Shown here: in pieces, positions 47,047 through 57,199 of the stretch
Layout: each line of letters starts with the position of its first letter
Numbering within the stretch: position 1 is the first letter of the stretch
Assembly: GCF_900167525.1 (NCBI RefSeq)
Contig: NZ_FUZQ01000007.1
Coordinates: 186,001-250,000, forward strand
From: Krasilnikoviella flava
Lineage (GTDB): Bacteria > Actinomycetota > Actinomycetes > Actinomycetales > Cellulomonadaceae
Direction: 5' to 3'
Length of the DNA stretch: 64,000 bases
The notes under the pieces: model-generated
Seen by the model: the letters and a program-made list of their open reading frames with translations, nothing else
The model's database searches: none
What the model was told of the DNA's origin: nothing
Program-made: the position numbers and the translations under genes

Positions 47047-49281
47047 GTGGAGGGTCCCGAGATCCAGTTCGCCGAGGCCGTCATCGACAACGGCCGCTTC
47101 GGCACCCGCACCGTCCGCTTCGAGACGGGCCGCCTGGCCCGCCAGGCCGCCGGCTCCGTCGCCGCGTACCTGGACGGCGAGACGATGCTGCTGTCGGCCA
47201 CGACGGCCGGCAAGCACCCCAAGGAGCAGTTCGACTTCTTCCCCCTGACGGTGGACGTCGAGGAGCGCATGTACGCCGCGGGCCGCATCCCCGGCTCGTT
47301 CTTCCGCCGCGAGGGCCGCCCCTCGACCGAGGCGATCCTGGCTTGCCGCCTCATCGACCGCCCGCTGCGCCCGCTGTTCGTCAAGGGCCTGCGCAACGAG
47401 GTCCAGGTCGTCATCGACGTCCTGGCCATCCACCCGGACGACGCCTACGACGTGCTGGCGATCAACGCCGCGTCGGCGTCCACGCAGATCTCCGGCCTGC
47501 CGTTCTCCGGCCCGGTCGCGGGTGTGCGCGTCGCGCTCATCGACGGCCAGTGGGTCGCGTTCCCGAAGTACTCGGACCTCGAGCGCGCCGTGTTCAACAT
47601 GGTCGTGGCCGGCCGCGTCGTCGGCGACGACGTCGCGATCGCGATGATCGAGGCCGAGGCGACCGACGACGCCTGGAAGCTCATCAAGACCGAGGGTGTC
47701 GCCGCGCCGACCGAGGAGGTCGTCGCCCAGGGCATCGAGGCGTCCAAGCCGTTCCTCAAGGCGCTGTGCGAGGCGCAGGCCTCGCTCGCCGCCCAGGCGG
47801 CCAAGGAGGTCAAGGAGTACCCGGTCTTCCTCGACTACCAGGACGACGCGTTCGCCGCCGTCGAGGCCGAGGTCGCCCCGACCCTGCGCGACGCGCTCGC
47901 GATCGCGGACAAGCAGGACCGCGAGAACCGCCTGGACGAGCTCAAGACGGGCCTGCTCGGCGCGCTCGGCGAGCGCTTCGAGGGTCGCGAGAAGGAGCTG
48001 TCGGCCGCGTACCGCGCGCTGCAGAAGAAGCTCATCCGCCAGCGGGTGCTCACCGACGGCGTGCGCATCGACGGTCGTGGGCTTGCGGACATCCGCACCC
48101 TGTCGGCCGAGGTCGAGGTCATCCCGCGCGTGCACGGCTCCGCCCTGTTCGAGCGCGGCGAGACCCAGATCCTGGGCGTCACCACGCTGAACATGCTGCG
48201 CATGGAGCAGCAGATCGACTCGCTCGGGCCGGTCACGCGCAAGCGCTACATGCACAACTACAACTTCCCGCCGTTCTCCACGGGCGAGACGGGCCGCGTC
48301 GGCAGCCCGAAGCGCCGCGAGATCGGTCACGGCGCGCTGGCCGAGCGGGCGCTCGTGCCCGTGCTGCCCAGCCGCGAGGACTTCCCCTACGCGATCCGCC
48401 AGGTCTCGGAGGCGCTGGGCTCGAACGGCTCGACGTCGATGGGCTCGGTCTGTGCCTCGACGCTGTCGCTGCTCAACGCGGGCGTCCCGCTGAGGGCGCC
48501 GGTCGCGGGCATCGCCATGGGCCTCATCTCCGACACGGTCGACGGTGAGACCCGCTACGCCGCCCTCACCGACATCCTGGGCGCGGAGGACGCGTTCGGC
48601 GACATGGACTTCAAGGTCGCCGGTACCAGCGAGTTCGTCACGGCCATCCAGCTCGACACCAAGCTCGACGGCATCCCCGCGTCGGTCCTGGCCGGCGCGC
48701 TGACCCAGGCCCGCGACGCGCGCCTGACCATCCTCGAGGTGCTCGCCGAGGCGATCGACGTGCCCGACGAGATGTCCCCGAACGCCCCGCGCGTCATCTC
48801 CGTGAAGGTGCCGGTCGACAAGATCGGCGAGGTCATCGGGCCCAAGGGCAAGATGATCAACCAGATCCAGGAGGAGACGGGCGCGGACATCTCCATCGAG
48901 GACGACGGCACCGTCTACATCGGCGCCACCGACGGCCCCTCGGCCGAGGCCGCCCGCGCGGCGATCAACGCGATCGCCAACCCGCACGTCCCCGAGGTGG
49001 GCGAGCGCTTCGTCGGCACCGTCGTCAAGACGACGTCGTTCGGCGCGTTCATCTCCCTCTCGCCGGGCAAGGACGGTCTGCTGCACATCAGCCAGATCCG
49101 CAAGCTCGTGGGCGGCAAGCGCGTCGAGAACGTCGACGACGTGCTGTCCGTGGGCCAGAAGGTCCAGGTCGAGATCGGTGAGATCGACCCGCGCGGCAAG
49201 CTCTCCCTGGTCGCGGTGACCGAGGACGAGAAGGCCGACGAGTCCGCCGAGCCCGCCGCCGACGCACCCGCGGAGGCCTGA
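47047..49281 (+). CDS. pnp: Polyribonucleotide nucleotidyltransferase (PNPase)
   Basis: 3'-5' phosphorolytic exoribonuclease and mRNA degradosome component; in actinobacteria also a source of poly(A) tails. 744 aa: two RNase PH domains joined by an alpha-helical domain, catalytic region [22 protein letters not shown] domain with [15 protein letters not shown] near 600, S1 domain [15 protein letters not shown] near 660. GTG start with a perfect AAGGAGG (47034-47040). Short Glu/Ala tail. Confidence 0.97.
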   Translation: MEGPEIQFAEAVIDNGRFGTRTVRFETGRLARQAAGSVAAYLDGETMLLSATTAGKHPKEQFDFFPLTVDVEERMYAAGRIPGSFFRREGRPSTEAILACRLIDRPLRPLFVKGLRNEVQVVIDVLAIHPDDAYDVLAINAASASTQISGLPFSGPVAGVRVALIDGQWVAFPKYSDLERAVFNMVVAGRVVGDDVAIAMIEAEATDDAWKLIKTEGVAAPTEEVVAQGIEASKPFLKALCEAQASLAAQAAKEVKEYPVFLDYQDDAFAAVEAEVAPTLRDALAIADKQDRENRLDELKTGLLGALGERFEGREKELSAAYRALQKKLIRQRVLTDGVRIDGRGLADIRTLSAEVEVIPRVHGSALFERGETQILGVTTLNMLRMEQQIDSLGPVTRKRYMHNYNFPPFSTGETGRVGSPKRREIGHGALAERALVPVLPSREDFPYAIRQVSEALGSNGSTSMGSVCASTLSLLNAGVPLRAPVAGIAMGLISDTVDGETRYAALTDILGAEDAFGDMDFKVAGTSEFVTAIQLDTKLDGIPASVLAGALTQARDARLTILEVLAEAIDVPDEMSPNAPRVISVKVPVDKIGEVIGPKGKMINQIQEETGADISIEDDGTVYIGATDGPSAEAARAAINAIANPHVPEVGERFVGTVVKTTSFGAFISLSPGKDGLLHISQIRKLVGGKRVENVDDVLSVGQKVQVEIGEIDPRGKLSLVAVTEDEKADESAEPAADAPAEA

Positions 49282-49288
49282 CGCTCCG

Positions 49289-50617
49289 ATGACCTGGCAC
49301 CTCCCGCTCGTCCCCGCGGGCGAGCCCGGTGCCGACCTGACCGCCGGGCAGGACGGTGCGACCATCCGTCGCACCGTCCTGCCCGGCGGTGTTCGTGTGC
49401 TCACCGAGTCGATGCCGGGCCTGCGCTCGGCGACGGTGGGCGCCTGGGTCGGCGTGGGTTCGCGCGACGAGACCGACGGGCACTTCGGCTCGACCCACTT
49501 CCTCGAGCACCTGCTGTTCAAGGGCACGCCCCGGCGCTCGGCGATGGACATCGCCGAGGCGTTCGACGCCGTCGGCGGCGAGGCGAACGCCGCCACCGGC
49601 AAGGAGCACACCTGCTACTACGCGCGCGTGCTCGACGCCGACCTGCCGATGGCGGTCGACGTGATCGCCGACATGGTCACCTCGGCGCGCCTCGACGAGG
49701 GCGAGCTCGAGACCGAGCGCGGCGTCATCCTCGAAGAGCTCGCGATGAACGACGACGACCCGGGCGACGTCGTGCACGAGGAGTTCTCGGCTGCCGTGCT
49801 GGGGACGCACCCGCTCGGCCGACCGATCGGCGGCACCCCGGACACGATCCGCGCCGTGCCCCGCGACGCCGTGTGGGAGCACTACCGCTGGCACTACCGG
49901 CCCGAGACCCTCGTGGTCTCCGCCGCTGGTGGTGTCGACCACGACGCGCTCGTCGGGCAGGTCGCGGACGTGCTCGGGACCGGTGGCTGGGACCTGGGCG
50001 CGGGCGCGACCCCGCGCGACCGGCGCCCCACCGCGGCGGAGACGTCGGGCGTGCCCGACGACGGCGTGGAGCTCACGGTGCGCCGCCAGGTGGAGCAGGC
50101 GAACGTCATCGTCGGGTCCACGGGCCTCGCGGCCACCGACGACCGCCGCTTCACGCTGTCCGTGCTCAACGCCGTCCTGGGCGGCGGGATGTCGTCGCGC
50201 CTGTTCCAGGAGGTGCGCGAGCGCCGCGGCCTGGCCTACACCACCTACTCGTTCGCCTCCGGTCACGGCGGGCTCGGGACCTTCGGGCTGTACGCGGGCT
50301 GCTCGCCCGCCAAGGTCGACCAGGTCACCGAGCTCCTGGTCGTCGAGCTGGAGCGCATGGCGGCCGAGAACATCACCGACGCCGAGCTGTCCCGCAGCAT
50401 CGGCCAGCTCTCGGGCGGGCTCGTCCTGGGCCTCGAGGACTCCGGGTCGCGGATGAGCCGGCTGGGCAAGGCCGAGCTCGTGTACGGCGAGCTGCTGAGC
50501 CTCGAGGAGTCGCTGGAGCGGGTCCGCGCCGTGACGGCCGACGACGTGCGCGAGCTCGCCGCCGACCTGGCGTCGCGGCCGCGGTCCGTCGTCCGCGTCG
50601 GCCCGTTCGGCGACTGA
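49289..50617 (+). CDS. M16 family zinc peptidase
   Basis: 442-aa pitrilysin-type protease with the inverted motif HFLEHLLFKGT and the third ligand Glu about 77 residues on (ETERGVILEELAMN). Related to the processing peptidases and Bacillus MlpA/YmxG; always downstream of pnp in actinobacteria, and likely a cytosolic peptide hydrolase. It begins 8 bases after the pnp stop. Confidence 0.94.
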   Translation: MTWHLPLVPAGEPGADLTAGQDGATIRRTVLPGGVRVLTESMPGLRSATVGAWVGVGSRDETDGHFGSTHFLEHLLFKGTPRRSAMDIAEAFDAVGGEANAATGKEHTCYYARVLDADLPMAVDVIADMVTSARLDEGELETERGVILEELAMNDDDPGDVVHEEFSAAVLGTHPLGRPIGGTPDTIRAVPRDAVWEHYRWHYRPETLVVSAAGGVDHDALVGQVADVLGTGGWDLGAGATPRDRRPTAAETSGVPDDGVELTVRRQVEQANVIVGSTGLAATDDRRFTLSVLNAVLGGGMSSRLFQEVRERRGLAYTTYSFASGHGGLGTFGLYAGCSPAKVDQVTELLVVELERMAAENITDAELSRSIGQLSGGLVLGLEDSGSRMSRLGKAELVYGELLSLEESLERVRAVTADDVRELAADLASRPRSVVRVGPFGD

Positions 50618-50629
50618 CGCCGGTCCGTG

Positions 50630-50675
50630 GGTCGAGCCTGTCGAGACCACGGACCGGGTCTCGACAGGCTCGACC
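50630..50675. repeat. Perfect 19-bp inverted repeat, terminator-like
   Basis: GGTCGAGCCTGTCGAGACC and its complement (50630-50648 and 50657-50675) with an 8-base loop, after the M16 gene. A degenerate relative is at 57862-57910. This motif type (GGTCTCGACAGGCTCGACC) is a dispersed repeat of high-GC actinobacteria. Confidence 0.7.
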
Positions 50676-50708
50676 GACGACATGAAGAACGAGATCGGAG
50701 ACTCATCC

Positions 50709-51476
50709 ATGACCGAGACCATCAAGGTGGCCGTGCTCGGCGCGGCCGGGCGGATGGGCGCCACGGTGTGCCGGGCCGTCGACGACGCGGACGGCCTCGA
50801 GCTGGTCGCCCGGCTCGACGCGGGCGACACGGTGGACGCGAGCAGCCTGGCCGGCGCCGACGTCGCGGTCGACTTCACCGTCCCGGCGGCCACGGAGGCC
50901 AACGTGCACGCGGCGCTGGACGCCGGCGCGCACGTCGTCGTCGGCACCACCGGCTGGGACGACGCCTCGCGCGGGCGCGTCACCGAGCACCTCGAGCGCG
51001 TCAACGCGGGACGCGAGGACGGGCTCGGCGTGCTCATCGCCCCGAACTTCGGCCTGTCCGCCGTGCTCGCGATGACGTTCGCCGCAAAGGCGGCGCGGTA
51101 CTTCGAGTCGGCCGAGGTGATCGAGCTGCACCACCCCGACAAGGTGGACGCCCCGTCGGGCACCGCCCGGCACACCGCTGCGGCGATCGCCCGCGCGCGT
51201 GCCGAGGCCGGCCTGCAGGCGATGCCCGATGCGACCGAGTCGGGCGTCGAGGCGCGCGGGGCCGACGTCGACGGCGTGCGCGTGCACGCCGTGCGGCTGC
51301 GCGGGCTGGTGGCGCACGAGGAGATCCTCTTCGGGAACGTGGGCGAGCAGCTGGTGATCCGGCAGGACTCGTTCGACCGGGCGTCGTTCATGCCTGGCGT
51401 CCTGCTGGCCGTGCGCGAGGTCGTCTCGCGCCCCGGGCTGACGGTGGGCCTCGAGAACGTGCTGGACCTGTCGTGA
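50709..51476 (+). CDS. dapB: 4-hydroxy-tetrahydrodipicolinate reductase
   Basis: NAD(P)H-dependent step of lysine/diaminopimelate synthesis. 255 aa. KVAVLGAAGRMGATV binds the cofactor, and ELHHPDKVDAPSGTA holds the catalytic His and Lys. Start at the ATG after CGGAG; an in-frame ATG 27 bases upstream has no SD. Its TGA overlaps the next gene. Confidence 0.96.
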   Translation: MTETIKVAVLGAAGRMGATVCRAVDDADGLELVARLDAGDTVDASSLAGADVAVDFTVPAATEANVHAALDAGAHVVVGTTGWDDASRGRVTEHLERVNAGREDGLGVLIAPNFGLSAVLAMTFAAKAARYFESAEVIELHHPDKVDAPSGTARHTAAAIARARAEAGLQAMPDATESGVEARGADVDGVRVHAVRLRGLVAHEEILFGNVGEQLVIRQDSFDRASFMPGVLLAVREVVSRPGLTVGLENVLDLS

Positions 51477-51949
51477 GCGAGGCGCCGCGCCGGCGGCTGC
51501 CGCGCGGCCTCGCGGGGGCGGCCGCCGTCACCGCGCTGCTCGCGTTGTACGTCTGGCAGATCGCCGGGCGCGGCGTCTCGATGATCCGTACGGGCGAGCC
51601 GGTGCTGATCGCCATCGGCGTCGCCGTGCTGGTCATCCCGCTGCTCGTGATCGTCCTCATCGTCCGCGAGTACCGGCTCGCGGCCAGGGTGCAGCAGATG
51701 GCCGACACCCTGGCCGCCACGGGGGAGCTGCCCGTGGACGACCTGCCGCGCTCGCCCGGCGGGCGGATCGACCGGGCCGCGGCCGACGAGGCCTTCGAGG
51801 AGCGCCGCGCCGCGGCGGAGCAGGCCCCGAACGACTGGAGGTCCTGGTACCACCTGGCGTTCGCCTACGACGCGGCGGGCGACCGTCGCCGGGCGCGCGA
51901 GACGCTGCGCAAGGCGTCGTCGATGTTCACGCCGGGCGCGACGTCCTGA
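51473..51949 (+). CDS. Small two-TM membrane protein with TPR-like C-terminus
   Basis: 158 aa. Two predicted TM segments (about 12-30 and 42-63) with the GRGVSMIRTGEPVLI loop between; a basic patch (REYRLAARVQQ) then an alpha-helical C-terminus with a single TPR-like repeat: DWRSWYHLAFAYDAAGDRRRARETLRKA. Unknown role, commonly located after dapB in actinobacteria. GTG start overlaps dapB. Its end overlaps the convergent gene by 23 bases. Confidence 0.82.
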   Translation: MSEAPRRRLPRGLAGAAAVTALLALYVWQIAGRGVSMIRTGEPVLIAIGVAVLVIPLLVIVLIVREYRLAARVQQMADTLAATGELPVDDLPRSPGGRIDRAAADEAFEERRAAAEQAPNDWRSWYHLAFAYDAAGDRRRARETLRKASSMFTPGATS

Positions 51950-52490
51950 CCCTGCCGCCGCTCGGCGGTCCCGCCGCGACGGCGGCGGGACCCAGCGGCG
52001 TGAGGCGCGTCCAGCAGTAGAGGGCGTGCCGGACCTGGCCCGCGCGGCCGGCGAGCTCGCCGAGCGCGACGAACGCGGGCGCGAGCCGGTCGGGGGCGGC
52101 GGCCGTGCCCGTCGTCGCCCAGTCGCGGGCGACGGCGGCCAGCCGCTCGGGCGCCGCGGCGGCCAGCGCGCTCGCGAGCTCGTCCGAGACGGTCACCACC
52201 CAGGGTCCCTCGTCGGCCCCGTCCACGAGGGCACCGTGGCGGGGGTGCGCCGTGACCTCGGCGTAGGGGCGCGCGCAGAGCGCCTCCGCGAGACGGCCGA
52301 GCATGACGAAGGGCTCCACGGCGGGGAGCCGCACCGTGTCGAAGAGGGGGCGGCCGGAGCCGCGGGCCAGCACGGACGGCCCGGCCTCCTGGTGGACGAC
52401 CGTCGCGGCGACGGCGTCCGTGGGCGCCGCGAAGTAGTCGGTCACGAGCGGTGCGGCCAGATCGTCGCGCGATGCCCCCGGAAGGTCCAT
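51927..52490 (-). CDS. Conserved hypothetical protein
   Basis: About 187 aa from the ATG at 52490 (a GTG at 52499 is also possible). No signal peptide or TM. Pattern DYFAAPTDAVAATVV ... VEPFVMLGRLAEAL ... WVVTVSDELASALAAA ... RHALYCWTRL is characteristic of a conserved actinobacterial family without known function. Its 3' end contains the hairpin used by the opposite gene and overlaps that gene's tail. Confidence 0.7.
   Translation of the reverse strand: MDLPGASRDDLAAPLVTDYFAAPTDAVAATVVHQEAGPSVLARGSGRPLFDTVRLPAVEPFVMLGRLAEALCARPYAEVTAHPRHGALVDGADEGPWVVTVSDELASALAAAAPERLAAVARDWATTGTAAAPDRLAPAFVALGELAGRAGQVRHALYCWTRLTPLGPAAVAAGPPSGGRVRTSRPA
51967..51992 (+). terminator. Terminator of the dapB operon
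   Basis: An 11-bp perfect stem (51967-51977 with 51982-51992) with a GACG loop, 17 bases after the membrane-protein stop, lying inside the 3' end of the convergent gene. Confidence 0.5.
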
Positions 52491-52523
52491 GGGAACCACG
52501 GTCGCACCGGGGTGCTACGGGCA

Positions 52524-52541
52524 CGTCACGGCGTCGTGACG
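52524..52541. promoter_or_regulatory. Palindrome in the 52500-52593 gap
   Basis: CGTCACG-GCGT-CGTGACG, 7-bp arms with a 4-base loop, between the MFS gene and the hypothetical gene on the minus strand. It could be a terminator of the MFS or an operator of the downstream gene. Confidence 0.35.
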
Positions 52542-52593
52542 CCGCGGGAACGACTCGTGCGAGCGGCGTCCCTGCTACGGCCTGGCGAGCGTG

Positions 52594-53772
52594 CTAGGAC
52601 GCGTCGCGGGGGAACGCCTGGCGCGCGACCAGCACGACGACGAGCGAGACGGCGACGATCGCGGCGCCGGTCAGCGCCAGCGCCTGCGCGCCGGGTCCGG
52701 CGACCACCGCCGCGCCGACGGCCGCGCCGAGCCCGATCCCGAAGTTCGACGTCGCGTTGACGAACGCTCCGGCCACGTCCGGGGTGGCCCCCTGGGTGCG
52801 CAGCGCCGCGGCCTGGAACGTGGCGGGGATGGCGCCGAACGCCGCCAGCCACACGCCCGCAGCCAGGAACACGCCGACCGTGCCCGGCAGCGCGAGGGCG
52901 ACCCCGACCAGAGCCACGGCGATCGCGGCCATCGCGACGAGGGTGAGGGCGCGCGGGCTGCGGTCGAGGTAGCGGGCGGCGCCCCACAGGCCGACCAGCC
53001 CCAGCGCCCCGAACACCAGCAGCACGGGGCCGACGGCCGTCTCGGACAGCCCGGCGGCCAGCAGCAGCACCGAGATGTAGGTGTAGACGGTGTACTGCCC
53101 GCCGAAGAGCACCGTGTTGGTGCCGACCACGAGCCCGAGGCGGGCTCGGCCCTGCCGGGCGGCCGCGGCGTCGCGCGGAGCGGCCGCCTCCACCGCGAGC
53201 GAGGGGAGCAGCCGCGCCACGAGCAGCGCGGTCACCGCGCACACGGCGGCGAGCACGCCGAACGACCAGCGCCAGCCCACGGCGGCGCCCAGCGAGGTGG
53301 ACAGCGGCACGCCGAGCACGAAGCCGAGCGTGCCGCCCGCGGTCACCAGGGTGAGGGCCCGCCCCGTGTACAGGGGGCTCACGAGCCGCGCCGCGTACGC
53401 GATCGACACGGAGAAGAAGACCGCGTGGCCGAGCCCGCCCAGCACCCGGGCCCCCGCCACGACCGCGTACGACGGCGCGACGGCGACCAGCAGGTTGCTG
53501 GCCGCGTACGTGGCCAGCGTGGCGAGCAGCAGCGGCTTGCGGGCCACGGACCGGGTGGCGATCGTCAACGGCACCGCGAAGGCCGCCACGACGAACGCGT
53601 AGACGGTGACCAGCAGGCCCGCGGTCGACTCCGAGACTCCGACGCCGCGGGCGACCTGCGGCAGCAGCCCCACCGGCAGCACCTCGGTGGTGATCGCGAC
53701 GAAGTTCGCGACGCCGAGGACGGCGATCCCCGCCGCGGCGTCCCGGACGGTGCGGGTGGGGGGATGGGTCAC
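52594..53772 (-). CDS. MFS transporter (DHA1 type)
   Basis: 392 aa with about 12 TM segments. TTEVLPVGLLPQVARGVGV in TM1 and RVLGGLGHAVFFSVSIAYAARL mirror the MerR-linked MFS at 17.8 kb, so it is the same drug/sugar efflux family. GTG start 6 bases after GAGGAT; probable leaderless mRNA. Downstream of the GH3 gene on the same strand but likely independent. Confidence 0.87.
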   Translation of the reverse strand: MTHPPTRTVRDAAAGIAVLGVANFVAITTEVLPVGLLPQVARGVGVSESTAGLLVTVYAFVVAAFAVPLTIATRSVARKPLLLATLATYAASNLLVAVAPSYAVVAGARVLGGLGHAVFFSVSIAYAARLVSPLYTGRALTLVTAGGTLGFVLGVPLSTSLGAAVGWRWSFGVLAAVCAVTALLVARLLPSLAVEAAAPRDAAAARQGRARLGLVVGTNTVLFGGQYTVYTYISVLLLAAGLSETAVGPVLLVFGALGLVGLWGAARYLDRSPRALTLVAMAAIAVALVGVALALPGTVGVFLAAGVWLAAFGAIPATFQAAALRTQGATPDVAGAFVNATSNFGIGLGAAVGAAVVAGPGAQALALTGAAIVAVSLVVVLVARQAFPRDAS

Positions 53773-53824
53773 CGCCTCATCCTCGCACCGGCGCCGTCCG
53801 GGCCGCCCCGTCGCCCACGACCGT

Positions 53825-55711
53825 TCAGAGGGCGATGCCGTGGCCGAACCTGAACAGCGGGGCGGCAGTGTCGAACGGGACGTCCTCGCGGGACGCCTCC
53901 ACGGCGGCCGTCGACCGCGGCAGGTCGAACGGCAGCCTGCCCTCGGGCGGCACGGAGCCGGTGAGCGCGTCGAGCAGCGCCGGCGTGGAGGCGCCGAAGT
54001 TCACGACCAGCGAACCGCGCTCGCCCAGCGCCTCGAGCACCGGGGCGAGGATCGCCGGCCGGTCGAGGTAGACGTCGACCACGGTCGGCACCTGCGCCGC
54101 GACCTCCGCCACGTGCGCGACGACGTCCGCCGGGAAGTCGAGCGAGCCGGCGTGGAAGAAGCCCTCGAAGCCGGGGCCACGCTCCTCGTACGGCGCCTTG
54201 AGACGCAGCAGCGCGACGTCGGCCTCGGCGGGAGAGGCGACGACGGTGGTGCCCGCCGGGCCGGAGGCGCCGTCGTCGATGTCCCCCGCGCCCTCGACGT
54301 AGACCCGCGTGCCGGCGGCCAGGGGGAGGCGCGCCGCGCCGGCGGCGGCCGCGGCGAGGAGCGTCACGGACCGGGACTGGGCCCGGCGCCCGGCCGCGAC
54401 GAGCTCGGCCTGCCCGACGACCGACTCCGCGGTGTCGGCGTCGACGTAGCGGGCGTCGTCGAACAGGCCGAGCTCGAACTTCTCGGCCAGCAGGCGGGCG
54501 ACGGACTCGTCGACCCGGGCCTCGGTGACGCGCCCCGCGCGCACCAGCTCCACCACGAGCTCGGGGCACGCCTCACCGCCGAGCTGGTCGGCTCCGGCCG
54601 CGAGGATCTTCTCCAGGCGGTCGGCCGGCGCGAGGTGCTCGACGCCCCAGGCGCGGGCCGGGAACGGCTGTCCCAGGATCTCGGCGTCCGACACCAGGCC
54701 CCAGTCGGTGCACACGATCCCGTCGAAGCCGAGCTCCCCTCGCAGCAGGCGGGTGAGGATCTGCCGGTTGAACCCGAAGCCGACCTGCTCCACCTGCTCG
54801 GGGCCGTCGCCGAGGTCGGTCTCGAGCCCCACGGGCATGCCGTAGTACGGCATCATCTGCCGGGTGCCGGCGGCCAGCAGCGCCTTGAACGGCTCCAGGT
54901 GCTCGGCGAAGCGGCCGCCCGGGTACACCTGCTCGCGGCCGTAGGCGAAGTGGGGGTCCTCCCCGTCGGCCTGTGGTCCGCCGCCCGGGAAATGCTTGGT
55001 CATGGTCGACACGGAGCGCTCGCCGAACGTGCCGGGCAGCCCTGCCTCGCGGGCGACGTCGCCCGTGGCCTGGAAGCCGCGCACGTACGCGGCGCCCATC
55101 CGGCCGGTGAGCTCCGCGTCCTCGCCGAAGGTGCCGTTGGCGCGCGCCCAGCGCGGCTCGGTCGCCAGGTCGACCTGCGGGTGCAGCGCGGTGCGGATGC
55201 CGACCGCGAGGTACTCGCGCCGCGCGGCGTCGGCGTGCTCCTCGACCAGGCGCTCGTCGCGCGTAGCGGCGAGGCCGAGCGTCTCCGGCCACTGCGAGAA
55301 CGGTCCCGACAGCAGGGCGGTGCCGGGGTTGTCGGTGAACGCGTGCCGCGGGTCGGTGGACACCGTGACCGGGATGCCGAGCCGGGTGGACGCCGCGAGC
55401 TCCTGCAACCGGTTGTGCCAGAGCGCGAGCTCCCGGGCGGTGGGCGGTGCCGTGAGGACGTTGACGTGCGTCATCTGCCGCTTCACGACCAGGTCGGTGG
55501 TGGCGGGCACGCCCATCGCGGACGGGCCCTCGGACAGCGCGCCGCCGTCGCCCACCTCGATCATGGTCTGGAAGAGCTGGCCGGCCTTCTCCTCGAGGGT
55601 CATGCGTCCGAGCAGGTCGGCGACGCGCTCGGCGACGGGGCGCGACGCGTCCCGGTACGGGGCGTCGACGGGCACAGGGGGCGCGTCGGTCGGGGTGGTC
55701 GCGTGGCTCAT
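53825..55711 (-). CDS. Beta-glucosidase-type glycoside hydrolase, family GH3
   Basis: 628 aa, cytosolic (no signal peptide). GH3 N-terminal domain with KHFPGGGPQADGEDPHFAY and the nucleophile Asp336 in GFDGIVCTDWG, then a C-terminal alpha/beta domain; no fibronectin-III module. Substrate probably short beta-glucosides. Start ATG at 55711 shares one base with the MFS stop (TGATG), so it is translated with the sugar-type MFS under the TetR operator. Confidence 0.93.
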   Translation of the reverse strand: MSHATTPTDAPPVPVDAPYRDASRPVAERVADLLGRMTLEEKAGQLFQTMIEVGDGGALSEGPSAMGVPATTDLVVKRQMTHVNVLTAPPTARELALWHNRLQELAASTRLGIPVTVSTDPRHAFTDNPGTALLSGPFSQWPETLGLAATRDERLVEEHADAARREYLAVGIRTALHPQVDLATEPRWARANGTFGEDAELTGRMGAAYVRGFQATGDVAREAGLPGTFGERSVSTMTKHFPGGGPQADGEDPHFAYGREQVYPGGRFAEHLEPFKALLAAGTRQMMPYYGMPVGLETDLGDGPEQVEQVGFGFNRQILTRLLRGELGFDGIVCTDWGLVSDAEILGQPFPARAWGVEHLAPADRLEKILAAGADQLGGEACPELVVELVRAGRVTEARVDESVARLLAEKFELGLFDDARYVDADTAESVVGQAELVAAGRRAQSRSVTLLAAAAAGAARLPLAAGTRVYVEGAGDIDDGASGPAGTTVVASPAEADVALLRLKAPYEERGPGFEGFFHAGSLDFPADVVAHVAEVAAQVPTVVDVYLDRPAILAPVLEALGERGSLVVNFGASTPALLDALTGSVPPEGRLPFDLPRSTAAVEASREDVPFDTAAPLFRFGHGIAL

Positions 55712-57021
55712 CAGCGGGCTCCTCGGATGAACAGGGTGGCCACGGCGCCGAGGGCGACGACGACCGCGGAGACGGCGAACAGCGCGGTGTAGTTGTTGCC
55801 GCCGGCGCCGACGGCGAGGAACACCGGGGCGAGGGCCGGGGCCACGGACTGCGGCAGGGCGTTGGCGATGTTGAACACGCCCATGTTCTTGGCCGCCTCG
55901 GTCTCCGCGTTCGGCAGCACGTCGGTGACGAGCGCGAGGTCGACGGCGAAGTAGGCGCCGAGTCCGGCGCCGAACAGCAACGCACCGAGGTAGAGCATCC
56001 CCGGGCCCTGGACGAGGGCGAACGTCAGCAGGCCGGCGCCGGCGAGCAGGGTGGCGACGACGACGAAGATCTTGCGGCGCCCCGTGCGGTCGGACAGCAC
56101 GCCGCCGATGAGGGACGCGACGACCATGACCGCGGCCTGCACGACCATGAGCCGCAGCTGCCAGCTCAGCGCGGTGGCGTCGTCGAAGCCGAACCGGTCG
56201 ATGAGGAAGTACAGCTGGTAGGTGTTGTAGAGCGCGAAGCCGAACAGCATGAGGAAGCGGCCCAGGAAGGTCCACGCGAAGTCGGGGTGCCGGCGGGGCG
56301 AGACCCAGAAGCCCTTGAGGAAGGCGCCGAGGTGGAACGGGGCGACGTCGGCGGGGTCGAGCCGGCGGTCCTTGAGGACGGCGACGAGGGCGAGCACGCC
56401 GACGACGGCGAGCAACGTGGGGACCACGAAGATCCAGATCTCGTTCGCGCCCGCGGCGGTGAACCCGAAGGCGAGCGCGATGCCGACCAGGGGCGCGAGC
56501 TGCTGGGCCATGCCGAGAAGGCTGGAGACGCGGGCGCGCTGGGACTCGGCGACCTGGTCGGGCAGCAGCGCCTGGAGCGCGGCCTGGGTGCCGTTCATCG
56601 CGGCCTGCGTGACGGCCCACCCGATCACGACGACCCAGATCGACGGGGCGAACGCGATGAGCAGCAGGCCCACGGCGCCGAGGAGCACGCCCCACAGCAG
56701 CCAGGGCCGCCGCATGCCGAGCCGGGAGGTGGTGCGGTCGGACAGGGCGCCCGCGACCGGGTTGGCCACGAACGCGAAGAACGCGCCGACGCCGGTCACG
56801 ACCGCGAGGTTGGCGGCTCGCGTCTCCGGGGTGGACAGGGCGTCGACCTTGAGCGCCAGCGTGCTGACCACGGGCGTGAGCACCGCGATGTACAGCGCGA
56901 AGAACGCGAGGACGTAGGCGACGACCGTCCCCGTGCCGGCGGGCGCCCGGCCGGCGTCGGGCGGGTGGTGCGGGGACGCGGGGGACCGGTCGGCCGTTGC
57001 GAGGGCCTGAACGTCTGCCAT
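55711..57021 (-). CDS. MFS sugar transporter (GPH/SLC45-like)
   Basis: 436 aa, 12 TM segments. The TM2-3 motif NPVAGALSDRTTSRLGMRRPWLLWG is characteristic of GPH and sucrose-type cation symporters rather than drug exporters; it probably imports a beta-glucoside cleaved by the coupled GH3 enzyme. AGGAG precedes the ATG. Divergent TetR, with two tandem operator candidates in the gap. Confidence 0.9.
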   Translation of the reverse strand: MADVQALATADRSPASPHHPPDAGRAPAGTGTVVAYVLAFFALYIAVLTPVVSTLALKVDALSTPETRAANLAVVTGVGAFFAFVANPVAGALSDRTTSRLGMRRPWLLWGVLLGAVGLLLIAFAPSIWVVVIGWAVTQAAMNGTQAALQALLPDQVAESQRARVSSLLGMAQQLAPLVGIALAFGFTAAGANEIWIFVVPTLLAVVGVLALVAVLKDRRLDPADVAPFHLGAFLKGFWVSPRRHPDFAWTFLGRFLMLFGFALYNTYQLYFLIDRFGFDDATALSWQLRLMVVQAAVMVVASLIGGVLSDRTGRRKIFVVVATLLAGAGLLTFALVQGPGMLYLGALLFGAGLGAYFAVDLALVTDVLPNAETEAAKNMGVFNIANALPQSVAPALAPVFLAVGAGGNNYTALFAVSAVVVALGAVATLFIRGAR

Positions 57022-57075
57022 GACGACTCCTGATTCTCTGCCGGGACCACCGTCGGACCCGTGCGGCGACCAATG

Positions 57076-57091
57076 CTTACCAGCCGGTCGG
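57076..57091. promoter_or_regulatory. Weaker TetR operator copy
   Basis: CTTACCAGCCGGTCGG matches nine of the eleven positions shared by the two better sites and is offset by 24 bases from the one at 57100. It could allow cooperative binding at the divergent promoter. Confidence 0.4.
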
Positions 57092-57099
57092 AAATGAAG

Positions 57100-57115
57100 G
57101 TTACCGCATGGTAGG
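57100..57115. promoter_or_regulatory. TetR operator, MFS-GH3 / tetR divergent promoter
   Basis: GTTACCGCATGGTAGG: TACC and GGTA arms around GCAT, in the 178-base gap between tetR and the MFS gene. It shares TACCG-N3-GGTAGG with the palindrome upstream of the second GH3 gene. Confidence 0.65.
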
Positions 57116-57199
57116 TATTGGAGCCAAGGGGCCTGCTGAGCGGCGCGCGGGTGAGCCGTCCCGTCGGACGAAGGGGAGGAACGAGGGGAGAATGGCGGC